The notes: generated by a model from the letters alone, not told the origin. Numbered from the stretch's first letter, positions 6,730 to 14,390 are shown. The stretch is 14,671 nt of DNA from Planctomycetota bacterium (GCA_030598065.1 JAUVQR010000012.1:1-14671), one strand, 5' to 3'. Numbers and translations: made by a program.

Positions 6730-7983
6730 ATGAACACACTTGAAACGCTGACCATGACGACGCCCGGTGGGCCGGGCTCTGCGTCGCAGAGGGTTTACAC
6801 GGTCTCAGAGATAACCTGGAGAATCAAGAACTCCCTTGAGAAGGGGTTCCGCGGCGTCTGGACGGTGGGGGAGGCGTCAAACATAAGAAGCCCGGGCTCC
6901 GGTCACGTGTACATGACGTTAAAGGACGAAGACGCGCAGTTACAGGCCGTGATGTTTCGTGCCGTTGCCTCCAGAGTGCCCTTCACTTTAAAGGACGGGA
7001 TGCAGGTTGTCGCCTATGGCTCAATCTCCGTCTACCCCCCCAGGGGCCAATACCAGCTCATCATCGAGACAATAGAACCCAAGGGGATAGGCCCTCTGCA
7101 GCTCGCGTTCCTGCAATTAAAGAACCGCCTGGAGAAGGAGGGGCTATTTGACATTGCCCGCAAGAGACCGTTGCCATTTATGCCGCAGCGGGTGGCCATT
7201 GTGAGTTCTATAACTGGAGCCGCCATAAGGGATATGTTAAAAATCATACACGAACGGTCACCTCAAACGGAGATCCTGGTCTACCCCGTGAAGGTCCAGG
7301 GAGAAGGGGCCGCCGGGGAGATAGCCCGGGCCGTAACGGACATAAGCGATGACGTCTCCAACAGTCATGTCGACGTAATCATCGTGGGGAGAGGTGGCGG
7401 CAGCATAGAGGACCTTTGGGCATTTAACGAAGAGATTGTGGCAAGAAGCATCTTCGCCTCTTCAATACCCGTAATATCTGCGGTGGGCCATGAGACCGAC
7501 TTTTCCATCTCTGACTTTGTGGCCGACTGGAGGGCCCCGACGCCCTCCGTGGCCGCCCAGATGGTCGCGCCCGAAAGGGAAGGACTTCTGGAGAGGACGG
7601 ACACTCTTGCCTCAAGGATGTCACGCGCGGTTCACGGCAAGCTGGAAGCCGCCAGGAGCACTCTGGAAGACTTCCCGCGCCGCTACGGCTTCCACCAGCC
7701 GCAGGAAATGATTCGCATGCACAAGGCAAGGGTGGAAGAACTCCTGTACGGTTTCAGCCGTGGCATAGAACACGCACTTGCGCTAAAGAGGGAACGCCTG
7801 GCGGGGACGGGGAGTAAGATAGAGAGCCTGAGCCCCTTAAAGGTGCTGAGCAGGGGCTATTCCATCACCACCATGGACGGCAAGACCCTCAACACGGCAA
7901 GAGGCCTGATGCGGGGAGACAGGATAGAAACGCGTTTCCATAAGGGCTCTGCGGTCTCTGTCGTAGAAAAAACAAAACGGTAG
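6730..7983 (+). CDS. xseA: Exodeoxyribonuclease VII large subunit
   Basis: Catalytic subunit of exonuclease VII, which degrades single-stranded DNA to short oligonucleotides in both directions and works with several copies of XseB. The 417-residue protein has an extended N-terminus (~20 residues), an OB-fold (about 21-118: VYTVSEITWRIKNSLEKGF, GHVYMTLKDEDAQLQAVMF) and then the nuclease domain. The conserved strings VSSITGAAIRDML (158-170), VGRGGGSIEDLWAFNEE (219-235) and SAVGHETDFSISDFVADWRAPTP (250-272) contain the expected catalytic residues. A coiled helical region and the C-terminal segment SPLKVLSRGYSI follow; all are standard. It starts 2 bases after the upstream stop and is followed after 22 bases by xseB, the usual pairing. 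Confidence 0.97.
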   Translation: MNTLETLTMTTPGGPGSASQRVYTVSEITWRIKNSLEKGFRGVWTVGEASNIRSPGSGHVYMTLKDEDAQLQAVMFRAVASRVPFTLKDGMQVVAYGSISVYPPRGQYQLIIETIEPKGIGPLQLAFLQLKNRLEKEGLFDIARKRPLPFMPQRVAIVSSITGAAIRDMLKIIHERSPQTEILVYPVKVQGEGAAGEIARAVTDISDDVSNSHVDVIIVGRGGGSIEDLWAFNEEIVARSIFASSIPVISAVGHETDFSISDFVADWRAPTPSVAAQMVAPEREGLLERTDTLASRMSRAVHGKLEAARSTLEDFPRRYGFHQPQEMIRMHKARVEELLYGFSRGIEHALALKRERLAGTGSKIESLSPLKVLSRGYSITTMDGKTLNTARGLMRGDRIETRFHKGSAVSVVEKTKR

Positions 7984-8005
7984 ATTAAAGGCGAAGGTGC
8001 GGAAA

Positions 8006-8245
8006 ATGAAGTTCGAAAAGGCCCTGGAACGGCTGGAAGAAGTAGTGGAAGAACTGGAAAAAGGCGAACTTAGCCTGGATGAATCCCTTGCAAAATACGA
8101 AAACGGGATTAAAATGTATAGGATATGTCTAGGGCTTTTAGAAGGGGCGGAAAAGAGGCTGAAGGTATTCGCAAAGGACGAGAACGGCCGGCTCTTGGTC
8201 AAAAACCCGTCAAAGAAGCTCCAGCCAGAGACCGATGGTAAATGA
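8006..8245 (+). CDS. xseB: Exodeoxyribonuclease VII small subunit
   Basis: A 79-residue helical protein matching XseB: MKFEKALERLEEVVEELEKGELSLDESLAKYENGIKM holds the family's E..LxxLExIVxxLExGxLSLexsLxxyExG pattern, followed by a second helix (CLGLLEGAEKRLKVF). It binds the long helical arm of XseA and is needed for exonuclease VII activity. The ATG at 8006 is preferred, with AAGG 8 bases upstream, over an in-frame GTG at 7997 that would add three residues. It lies directly behind xseA. The tail after residue ~60 is charged and probably disordered. Confidence 0.95.
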   Translation: MKFEKALERLEEVVEELEKGELSLDESLAKYENGIKMYRICLGLLEGAEKRLKVFAKDENGRLLVKNPSKKLQPETDGK

Positions 8246-8255
8246 TGATGCTTTT

Positions 8256-8260
8256 AAGGA
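8256..8260 (+). promoter_or_regulatory. Ribosome binding site that sets the dxs start
   Basis: AAGGA lies 7 bases ahead of the ATG at 8268. An upstream in-frame ATG at 8235 falls inside the end of xseB and lacks a comparable site. The shorter form also begins with the normal Dxs N-terminus, so 8268 is the better start. Confidence 0.7.
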
Positions 8261-8267
8261 AGAGAAT

Positions 8268-10196
8268 ATGCCCAAAGTGCTAGAAACCATTAACAGCCCG
8301 GAAGATCTGAAGAATACGCCCATGGGAGACCTTCCCCTGTTGGCCGAGGAAATACGCGAACTAATTATAAACGTGGTCTCCAAGAATCCCGGTCACCTGT
8401 CGTCAAACCTGGGCGTGGTTGAGCTGACCATGGCGTTACATTACTGCTTCGACTTTAAGACAGACCGGCTGGTGTGGGACGTGGGTCATCAGTGCTACGT
8501 GCACAAGATTCTCACCGGGAGGAGGGCCACCTTCAAGACCCTGCGGCAATACAAGGGGCTTAGCGGCTTTCCGGACAGAAAAGAAAGCCCGCTTTACGAC
8601 CAGTTCGTTTCCGGACACAGCGGCGATGCCATCTCCACCGCCCTGGGATTGGCGTGCGCAAACGACATACTGGATATTAACAGGAAGGTAGTCGTGGTGG
8701 TGGGGGACGGTGCTATGGGCGCCGGTATGTCCCTTGAGGCCCTTAACCATGCCGGAGCCATCAAGAAGAACCTCTTTATCGTATTAAACGACAATGATAT
8801 GGCCATCTCCCCTACCGTAGGGGCCTTTGGCAAATATCTGACGGAGTTAAGAACGCTACCGGTGTACAAGGATTTCAAGAAAGAGGTGCGCCACGTCCTG
8901 AACCTGCTTCCCCTCTTTGGGAAGCCCGTTGAAAACGTGCTGGAGCTCCTTACCGAGGCCATGAAAAGGGGAATGACCCCGGGCCAGATATTTGAGGACC
9001 TGGGGCTTCAATACTATGGCCCCGTAGACGGGCACAACATCCCGCTCCTTACAGGCACAATCAACCGGCTGAAGCCAATCAAGGGTCCGATATTACTCCA
9101 CGTTATCACCAAGAAGGGAAAGGGGTTTGAACCGGCGTCTCAAAATCCGACTCAATATCACGGCGCGGGCCCCTACAAGCTTCATAACGGTAAGATAGTA
9201 GAGGCCTCCAAATCAAAAACGGCTTCATACACCAAGGTGTTCGGAAACGCCCTGGTAGAAATAGCAAAAAAGAACAAGAAAGTAGTCGCTATAACGGCTG
9301 CCATGCCGGACGGCACGGGGCTGACCAGCTTCAGAGACAAATATCCGGACAGGTATTTTGACGTGGGTATTTGTGAGCAACACGGCGTGGGCCTGGCGAG
9401 CGGGCTGGCCGCCTCGGGCCTTAAGCCGGTGGCCGCTATATATTCCACCTTCTTGCAGCGGGCGTACGACCAGGTCTTCCACGACATATGCCTCCAGCAG
9501 ACCGGCAACGACATCGTATTCGCCATGGACCGTGGCGGGCTGGTGGGCAATGACGGACCCACCCATCACGGGACGTTTGACATAGCTTACCTGAGACACC
9601 TGCCCGGCATGAAACTGATGGCCCCGAAGGACGGGCGCGAGCTGAAGCGCATGCTCAAACTGGCCCTTGAGGGAGGGGGCCCTACATGTATACGCTATCC
9701 AAGGGCGAACGTACCGGACGAAGAGCTTGACCTGCCGTCCCGGCCGTTCTCCTGGGGCAAGGCCGAGGTGCTGAGGGAGGGCCAGGATGGAGCCATAATT
9801 GCTTACGGCGCCATGGTCTACCCGGCCTTCAGGGCGGCCGAGCTCCTCAGCGGCGAGGGGATTGAGGTCTCGGTTATCAACGCGCGATTCGCGAAGCCCC
9901 TGGATAACAAACTTATCCTTGAGACCGTTAAGACCCACCCTGTTGTCTTGACCATTGAGGACCACGTCCTGGCAGGCGGGTTCGGTTCTGCCGTGATTGA
10001 GATGCTATCCGACCAGGGTGTGGACATCAGAAATGTACACAGGCTCGGCATACCCGACAAACTGATTGAGCATGGTTCCAGGGCGCAGTTGCTGAGGGAC
10101 CTGGAGCTGGACGAAGAAGGCATCGCCAAACGCCTCGTTGCCGAGCTGGAAAAGCTGGACATACCCGCGCCTGTAAGGTCGGTTAGACATCTATAG
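8268..10196 (+). CDS. dxs: 1-deoxy-D-xylulose-5-phosphate synthase
   Basis: Thiamine-diphosphate enzyme that condenses pyruvate with glyceraldehyde 3-phosphate to DXP with loss of CO2. This is the entry step of the MEP isoprenoid pathway and also feeds thiamine and pyridoxal synthesis. With the 8268 start the protein has 642 residues, the usual size. Signatures in order: GHLSSNLGVVELTMAL (42-57), WDVGHQCYVHK (70-80), SGHSGDAIS (116-124), the ThDP motif GDGAM...NHAG (147-163) with LNDNDMAISP (173-182), YYGPVDGH (249-256), GICEQHGVGLASGLA (367-381; catalytic Glu370), IYSTFLQRAYDQVFHD (391-406) and DRGGLVGNDGPTHHGTFD (421-438). All key motifs are present. The gene follows xseB by 22 bases and precedes nadK by 6, a common xseA-xseB-dxs-nadK type order. 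Confidence 0.97.
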   Translation: MPKVLETINSPEDLKNTPMGDLPLLAEEIRELIINVVSKNPGHLSSNLGVVELTMALHYCFDFKTDRLVWDVGHQCYVHKILTGRRATFKTLRQYKGLSGFPDRKESPLYDQFVSGHSGDAISTALGLACANDILDINRKVVVVVGDGAMGAGMSLEALNHAGAIKKNLFIVLNDNDMAISPTVGAFGKYLTELRTLPVYKDFKKEVRHVLNLLPLFGKPVENVLELLTEAMKRGMTPGQIFEDLGLQYYGPVDGHNIPLLTGTINRLKPIKGPILLHVITKKGKGFEPASQNPTQYHGAGPYKLHNGKIVEASKSKTASYTKVFGNALVEIAKKNKKVVAITAAMPDGTGLTSFRDKYPDRYFDVGICEQHGVGLASGLAASGLKPVAAIYSTFLQRAYDQVFHDICLQQTGNDIVFAMDRGGLVGNDGPTHHGTFDIAYLRHLPGMKLMAPKDGRELKRMLKLALEGGGPTCIRYPRANVPDEELDLPSRPFSWGKAEVLREGQDGAIIAYGAMVYPAFRAAELLSGEGIEVSVINARFAKPLDNKLILETVKTHPVVLTIEDHVLAGGFGSAVIEMLSDQGVDIRNVHRLGIPDKLIEHGSRAQLLRDLELDEEGIAKRLVAELEKLDIPAPVRSVRHL

Positions 10197-10202
10197 GTCT
10201 GA

Positions 10203-11045
10203 ATGAAGAAAGTATTAATTATTGGAAATACTGAGAAGGAAAAGATAAAGAATGCGTTCAGGGACCTGGATTTGTGGATAGGGGAAAGGGCCCACGCTGT
10301 CTTTATGGACGTAGCAGAGACGGAAAAGACGCGCCCTTTGGAAGCCGACTTCGCTATCGCAATGGGCGGCGACGGTACGTTCCTGAGGGTGTCAAGAATG
10401 GTGAGCCCCTACGGCATACCGATGATAGGGATTCATCTGGGGCTCTTCGGCTTCCTGGCGGAGTTAACCCCTAAGGACATGTATGATAACCTGGACAAAG
10501 TATTCAGAGGTGAGTATAAAATCAATACCCGGATGCTATTAAACTGCCGTCTGGAACGTAACGGTGTGCCGGTAAATGAATCATTGGGGGTAAACGACGC
10601 CGTGGTATCGAGGGCGTCCCTGTCCAGACTGGTGTCCATCAAGCTATTCATAGACGGTGAGGAAGTGGCCACTTATAGCAGTGACGGCCTTATAGTGTCC
10701 ACCCCGCTGGGCTCTACCGCGCATTGCCTCGCCGCGGGGGGGCCTATTCTTTCGCCGGAGATAGACGCCTTTGTCATATCTCCCATTTGCCCGCACACGT
10801 TGACAAACAGGCCGCTTGTTATCTCCGGGGAAGCAAAAGTGAAGATGGAGGTCGGGAGCGAGGGTGTCGGAACGGGCTTGACCGTGGACGGTCAGGTCTT
10901 TCAGGAACTAATGCCGGGTGACACGATAAGCGTGGAAAGGTCCGGCACGCGGCTGAAACTTGTAGACGCCGGGATAAGGAGCTTTTATACCGTGCTAAGA
11001 GAGAAGCTTTCTTGGGGAGGAAGTCCTAAATATGGTAATGGTTAA
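10203..11045 (+). CDS. nadK: NAD kinase (ATP-dependent, NadK/PpnK family)
   Basis: NAD kinase phosphorylates NAD+ to NADP+ and so supplies NADPH for reductive biosynthesis. The 280-residue protein has the diagnostic GGDGT (55-59), GIHLGLFGFLAEL (76-88), NDAVVSRAS (131-139) and SDGLIVSTPLGSTAHCLAAGGPI (160-182). In the last motif the usual TPTGSTAYSLSAGGPI is altered (Thr to Leu, Tyr to His, Ser to Cys), but the core is intact. C-terminal strands (VDGQ..., DTISVERS) are typical. It starts 6 bases after dxs and its last 14 bases overlap the ferredoxin gene, so the oxidoreductase genes are probably translated from the same message. Confidence 0.94.
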   Translation: MKKVLIIGNTEKEKIKNAFRDLDLWIGERAHAVFMDVAETEKTRPLEADFAIAMGGDGTFLRVSRMVSPYGIPMIGIHLGLFGFLAELTPKDMYDNLDKVFRGEYKINTRMLLNCRLERNGVPVNESLGVNDAVVSRASLSRLVSIKLFIDGEEVATYSSDGLIVSTPLGSTAHCLAAGGPILSPEIDAFVISPICPHTLTNRPLVISGEAKVKMEVGSEGVGTGLTVDGQVFQELMPGDTISVERSGTRLKLVDAGIRSFYTVLREKLSWGGSPKYGNG

Positions 11046-11241
11046 GATTGACAAGAATCTATGTAAAGGCTGCGAACTTTGCGTACCGGTATGCCACTAC
11101 GATTCTCTGGGAATGGCTGAGACGCTGAACGATTACGGTCTACCGCCCGCTTATTTCAAAAAAGGTTTTCCCTGCAGCGGGTGCAGGCATTGCGCTATAA
11201 TGTGTCCGGAGGCGGCTATTGAAATCATCACTGCACAATAA
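11032..11241 (+). CDS. korD: 2x[4Fe-4S] ferredoxin subunit of 2-oxoacid:ferredoxin oxidoreductase (delta, KorD/VorD type)
   Basis: A 69-residue bacterial-type ferredoxin with two cluster motifs: CKGCELCVPVC (11-21) and CSGCRHCAIMCP (about 49-60). Both have four cysteines, giving two [4Fe-4S] clusters. A proline-rich linker (YGLPPAYFKKGFP) separates them. It stands immediately before the alpha, beta and gamma genes, so it is most likely the electron-transfer subunit that passes electrons from the ThDP site to free ferredoxin. The ATG at 11032 has a GGGGAGG site 11 bases upstream and lies within the end of nadK (14-base overlap). A second ATG two codons on is possible but further from the site. 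Confidence 0.92.
   Translation: MVMVKIDKNLCKGCELCVPVCHYDSLGMAETLNDYGLPPAYFKKGFPCSGCRHCAIMCPEAAIEIITAQ
11208..11212 (+). promoter_or_regulatory. Shine-Dalgarno that supports a TTG start for the alpha subunit
   Basis: A perfect GGAGG (11208-11212) lies 6 bases upstream of the TTG at 11219, inside the end of the ferredoxin gene. The alternative ATG at 11249 has no site and would remove the short lead (KQL) normally found before the MxGNEA motif. Confidence 0.7.
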
Positions 11242-12364
11242 ACAGTTAATGACGGGGAATGAGGCGGCTGCCGAGGCGGCCATACAGGCCGGCTGCAGGT
11301 TCTACTATGGCTATCCCATTACCCCCCAGAATGAGATTATCAACTATATGGCCACCAGGATGCTCCAGGTCGGTGGGACGTTCATTCAGGCCGAGAGCGA
11401 GATAGCGGCCATCAATATGCTTTACGGTAGCGCCGCCGCAGGCGCGCGGGCCATGACCTCGTCATCAGGTCCGGGGATAAGCCTGAAACAGGAGGGGCTG
11501 TCCTATCTGGCCGGTAGTGAGCTACCTTGTGTAATCGTAAACGTACAACGAGGTGGGCCGGGTCTTGGAGACATCTCCCCTTCTCAGTCCGATTACTTCC
11601 AGGCGGTTAAGGGCGGTGGACACGGCGACTACCGCCTCATTGTCCTGGCCCCGAGTTCTGTTCAGGAGGTTGCGGACCTCGTCTACGACGGCTTTGACCT
11701 GGCCGACAAGTACCGCAACCCGGTCATGATCCTGGGGGACGCGCAGTTGGGGCAGATGATGGAGCCGGTCGAGTTCTACAAGCCGGCAAAGACGTACCTT
11801 CCACCAAAGAAGTGGGCGCTTTCGGGAGCCGACGGAAGGCCGAAGAACGTCGTAAAGTCCTTCTACCCCGTTAAAGGCGAGTTAGAGAGATTTAACGCGC
11901 ATCTGCAGAGAAAGTATCGCAGGATAGAAGAGACTGAGATCCGCTACGAAGAGATAAATACAAAGGAAGCCGACATTATACTTGTCGCCTACGGCACCTG
12001 CGCCAGGATATCGAACGAGGTGGTCAAAAGGACCTCTGAAATGGGGCATCGTGTCGGGCTAATGAGGCCCGTGACCCTGTGGCCATTTCCAAAAGAAGCC
12101 CTGCAGCGACTCTCACGAAAGGCGAAGGCGTTCCTTGTTATAGAAATGAGCGCCGGTCAGATGGTGGAGGACGTAAAACTTTCAATACTGGGCCGGCGTC
12201 CGGTGTTCTTCTACGGACGCACGGGGGGTGGAGTACCTTCCACAAAGGATATTATAAACAAGATATTAGAGGTACTGCCGAAGATTGTTAAAACCGGTCC
12301 CGTGAAAATGACAGAGACACTGAACGTAGAGACGCAGAACGTAAAGCAGAACGTAAATACGTAG
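11219..12364 (+). CDS. korA: 2-oxoacid:ferredoxin oxidoreductase alpha subunit (KorA/VorB type)
   Basis: Carries domain I and the transketolase C-terminal-like domain of a four-subunit 2-oxoacid oxidoreductase, which converts a 2-oxoacid, CoA and oxidised ferredoxin to acyl-CoA, CO2 and reduced ferredoxin, reversibly. Motifs: LMTGNEAAAEAAIQAGCRFYYGYPITPQNEI (10-40), TSSSGPGISLKQEGLSYLAG (80-99), VNVQRGGPGLG (107-117) and QSDYFQAVKGGGHGDYRLIVLAPSS (123-147). The GGGHGDYR form is characteristic of proteins usually named VorB (branched-chain 2-oxoacids), while the operon layout equally fits 2-oxoglutarate KorDABC; sequence alone does not settle the substrate. The TTG start is backed by GGAGG at spacing 6 and overlaps the ferredoxin gene by 23 bases. 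The last ~16 residues (ETLNVETQNVKQNVNT) come from a 12-base tandem repeat and are probably a non-functional tail. Confidence 0.92.
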   Translation: MKSSLHNKQLMTGNEAAAEAAIQAGCRFYYGYPITPQNEIINYMATRMLQVGGTFIQAESEIAAINMLYGSAAAGARAMTSSSGPGISLKQEGLSYLAGSELPCVIVNVQRGGPGLGDISPSQSDYFQAVKGGGHGDYRLIVLAPSSVQEVADLVYDGFDLADKYRNPVMILGDAQLGQMMEPVEFYKPAKTYLPPKKWALSGADGRPKNVVKSFYPVKGELERFNAHLQRKYRRIEETEIRYEEINTKEADIILVAYGTCARISNEVVKRTSEMGHRVGLMRPVTLWPFPKEALQRLSRKAKAFLVIEMSAGQMVEDVKLSILGRRPVFFYGRTGGGVPSTKDIINKILEVLPKIVKTGPVKMTETLNVETQNVKQNVNT

Positions 12365-12376
12365 AAACGCAGAACG
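12320..12376 (+). repeat. Short tandem repeat at the 3' end of the alpha-subunit gene
   Basis: GCAGAACGTAAA occurs twice head to tail, exactly (12334-12345 and 12346-12357). Degenerate copies flank it: CTGAACGTAGAG at 12320-12331 and GCAGAACG at 12369-12376. The longer string GTAGAGACGCAGAACG (12326-12341) also recurs as GTAGAAACGCAGAACG (12361-12376), 35 bases later. The tract encodes the Asn-Val-rich C-terminal tail of the alpha subunit and crosses its stop codon into the spacer. Confidence 0.75.
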
Positions 12377-12377
12377 C

Positions 12378-12443
12378 ATGACCGACGGCCAAAATCAAAC
12401 GGGGGCGGCACTGGATTTTTTCATAGAGGAGATATTGTATTAA
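12378..12443 (+). CDS. Possible 21-residue mini-ORF filling the alpha-beta spacer
   Basis: An ATG at 12378 opens a 21-codon frame (MTDGQNQTGAALDFFIEEIL plus Y) that ends at TAA 12441-12443, one base before the ATG of the beta-subunit gene. It has no clear ribosome site of its own. The arrangement would suit translational coupling, because the beta-gene ribosome site (AGAGGAG, near 12425-12431) lies inside it and about 13 bases from the beta ATG. It may equally be a chance frame in a spacer. No homology is recognised. Confidence 0.2.
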   Translation: MTDGQNQTGAALDFFIEEILY

Positions 12444-12444
12444 T

Positions 12445-13194
12445 ATGGAGACCTTGTACGCACCACCAAAAACGCTTCACAGGGTTGCAACCCATTATTG
12501 CCCGGGTTGCGGCCATGGGATAGCGCAGCGCCTGATTGCCGAGATAATAGACGAATGGGACATAAGGGGCAGGACCATAGGGATTGCCCCCGTGGGTTGC
12601 GCGGTGCTGGCCTACAACTATCTCGATATAGACATGAGCGAGGCCGCTCACGGTAGACCTCCCGCCGTGGCAACCGGCATTAAGAGGGTCCATCCCGACA
12701 GTGTGGTGTTTGCCTATCAGGGCGATGGCGACCTTGCCGCTATAGGTCTGGCGGAAATAATCCACACTGCAAGCAGGGCGGAGAACATAACCATAATATT
12801 CGTCAATAATGCGATATACGGGATGACCAACGGGCAGATGGCCCCGACCACCCTGGTAGAGCAGAGGACTGTCACCTGTCCGGAAGGCAGAAGCCCCGAC
12901 GACCACGGGTCCCCCATCCGTATCTGTGAGCTCCTGGCAACCGTAGACGGGAGTGCCTATTTGACCAGGGTATCTCTGACAAACCCGAAGAACGTACAAA
13001 AGACCAAGGCGGCGATAAAGAAAGGCTTCAGGACCCAGATGAAGAGAAAGGGCTTCTCTATGATAGAGGTACTTTCACCTTGTCCAATCTATTGGAGAAT
13101 GAGCTCCCTTGATTCGATGCGGTTTATAGACGAAGAAATGACCCGCACCTACCCCCTGGGCACTTTCAAAGACTGGGAGGGGGAGACATCATGA
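12445..13194 (+). CDS. korB: 2-oxoacid:ferredoxin oxidoreductase beta subunit, ThDP-binding (KorB/VorA type)
   Basis: This 249-residue catalytic subunit binds thiamine diphosphate and one [4Fe-4S] cluster. Cysteines in the expected pattern are C19 and C22 (HYCPGCGHG), C52 (PVGCAVLAYNY) and C213 (LSPCPIYW). The ThDP/Mg motif runs from GDGDLAAIGLAEI (93-105) to IFVNNAIYGMTNGQMAPTT (118-136). AAHGRPPAVATGIKRVHPD (67-85) is the conserved substrate-side segment of this family. Decarboxylation of the 2-oxoacid happens here, with electrons passed through the cluster to the ferredoxin subunit. It is separated from the alpha gene by 80 bases and overlaps the gamma gene by 4 bases (ATGA). Confidence 0.95.
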   Translation: METLYAPPKTLHRVATHYCPGCGHGIAQRLIAEIIDEWDIRGRTIGIAPVGCAVLAYNYLDIDMSEAAHGRPPAVATGIKRVHPDSVVFAYQGDGDLAAIGLAEIIHTASRAENITIIFVNNAIYGMTNGQMAPTTLVEQRTVTCPEGRSPDDHGSPIRICELLATVDGSAYLTRVSLTNPKNVQKTKAAIKKGFRTQMKRKGFSMIEVLSPCPIYWRMSSLDSMRFIDEEMTRTYPLGTFKDWEGETS

Positions 13195-13754
13195 CGGAAA
13201 AGATCATATTGGTTGGTTATGGAGGCCAGGGCATGATGCTTTTCGGAAGACTCCTTGCGCGGGCCGCCATGCTTGACGGCAAATACGTCACCTTCTTCCC
13301 GTCTTACGGCACGGAAGTGCGAGGAGGCGCCGCGTGTTACCACCTGATTGTCTCCACGGATGAGATACACTCGCCGGTGGTGGAGGAGGCCGACACACTG
13401 ATAGCCATGAATCAGCCCTCCTACTTGAAGCTCAAAGACTATATGAAGCCCAACAGCCTCCTGCTGCTGAACTCGTCCATGGTGAAGATTGAAGACCCGC
13501 CCGGTGTAGAGGTATACAGGCTCCCCGCTACGGAGATGGCTAACGAATTGGGAAACGTTGTAGCGTCGAACATGATAATGATGGGCGCCTACAACTACTT
13601 AAAGGACATTATACCCATCAATCTCTTCCTTGAATGTTTAGAGAAGGCCCTGAGGGGTAAAAAGGCTGCCCTGTACGAAATAAACAAACTCGCCCTGGAA
13701 CGGGGAGAGAATTACATAAGAAACAATAACTTCATTGACGCGTCCGCCCCGTAA
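13191..13754 (+). CDS. korC: 2-oxoacid:ferredoxin oxidoreductase gamma subunit (KorC/VorC type)
   Basis: A 187-residue protein of the POR/KOR gamma-subunit family, which in related enzymes helps form the CoA-binding part of the complex. The N-terminal GYGGQGMMLFGRLLARAAMLDGK (9-31) and FFPSYGTEVRGGAACYHLIVS (35-55) are the diagnostic motifs, followed by ADTLIAMNQPSYLK and a helical C-terminus. It overlaps the beta gene by 4 bases and has a strong GGAGGGGGAG site just upstream of its ATG. It completes a ferredoxin-alpha-beta-gamma operon, and no further gene follows closely: the next start is about 90 bases on. Confidence 0.95.
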   Translation: MTEKIILVGYGGQGMMLFGRLLARAAMLDGKYVTFFPSYGTEVRGGAACYHLIVSTDEIHSPVVEEADTLIAMNQPSYLKLKDYMKPNSLLLLNSSMVKIEDPPGVEVYRLPATEMANELGNVVASNMIMMGAYNYLKDIIPINLFLECLEKALRGKKAALYEINKLALERGENYIRNNNFIDASAP

Positions 13755-13846
13755 CCGGGTCCGGGTTTTATGCCCCAGATTCTTGCATGCATCGGTAGCG
13801 AGAGGCGCGGCATCTACCCTTTACCCGCTTGTGCTGTCCGGTGACG

Positions 13847-14377
13847 ATGAACATTATGCATAAGAATTATCTATTGCTACGTCTTTTCGGTGTCTTCTTG
13901 ATACTGTGCTGTCAGGGCTGCTTACCCTTTGGTAGAGACAAGAAGAATAAAAAAGCCACGGTCTACCCTGTGACCAAGATGGCTCCCCCCAAGCAAGAGC
14001 CCGAAGAAGAGCCCGTAAAGAAACCGACCAGACAGGGGCCCCCACAGACCGCATTCCGGTTGGAAATGAACAAGCGGTTCAACGACCTTACCCGGGAGGC
14101 GAGAGATGGTCAAGAAGACCTCCTTACGAGAATAACCGCACTTGAAGAGGACAACATACAGATTAGAGAGGCACTCTCGCTGCTTGAGTTCTTCCAGGAT
14201 GAGGCGTCCGGTGATGTTATAAAGATGCAGGAGAAACTGGAGTTTGAGCTGGAGGCCTTGAGACAACGCATTGATGACTACAACACACTCCTGGTCAAGG
14301 TATTGAACCGGGTAAGTGCCGGGCCCGCGGCCACACCGGCATCGGAAGAGAAGTCCCCCCTTGAAGTTCCCAGGTAG
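13847..14377 (+). CDS. Probable coiled-coil lipoprotein, function unknown
   Basis: A 176-residue protein that I do not recognise. The N-terminus has a hydrophobic signal (YLLLRLFGVFLILCC) ending in QGC; Cys25 with Gly at -1 is the most likely lipidation site, although Cys at -3 is unusual for a lipobox. A basic stretch (GRDKKNKK) and a Pro/Glu/Lys-rich linker (about 46-66) follow, as in lipoproteins tethered to a membrane. Residues ~70-157 form a long charged amphipathic helix, probably coiled coil (LEMNKRFNDL, LLTRITALEEDNIQIREAL, KMQEKLEFELEALRQRI). The tail is Ala/Pro/Ser-rich. It resembles the N-terminal coiled coil of CpoB/YbgF-like proteins but has no TPR domain. The start at ATG 13847 is chosen from several weak options (TTG 13829, ATG 13856). 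A second exported protein begins 29 bases after the stop. Confidence 0.75.
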   Translation: MNIMHKNYLLLRLFGVFLILCCQGCLPFGRDKKNKKATVYPVTKMAPPKQEPEEEPVKKPTRQGPPQTAFRLEMNKRFNDLTREARDGQEDLLTRITALEEDNIQIREALSLLEFFQDEASGDVIKMQEKLEFELEALRQRIDDYNTLLVKVLNRVSAGPAATPASEEKSPLEVPR

Positions 14378-14390
14378 GGCCTTTCTAACT

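Noticed and set aside
13748..13769. Possible terminator after the gamma-subunit gene
   Set aside because: CCCG/CGGG around the stop codon is only a 4-bp stem and the TTTT follows after a second GC stretch, so no convincing hairpin plus T-run forms.
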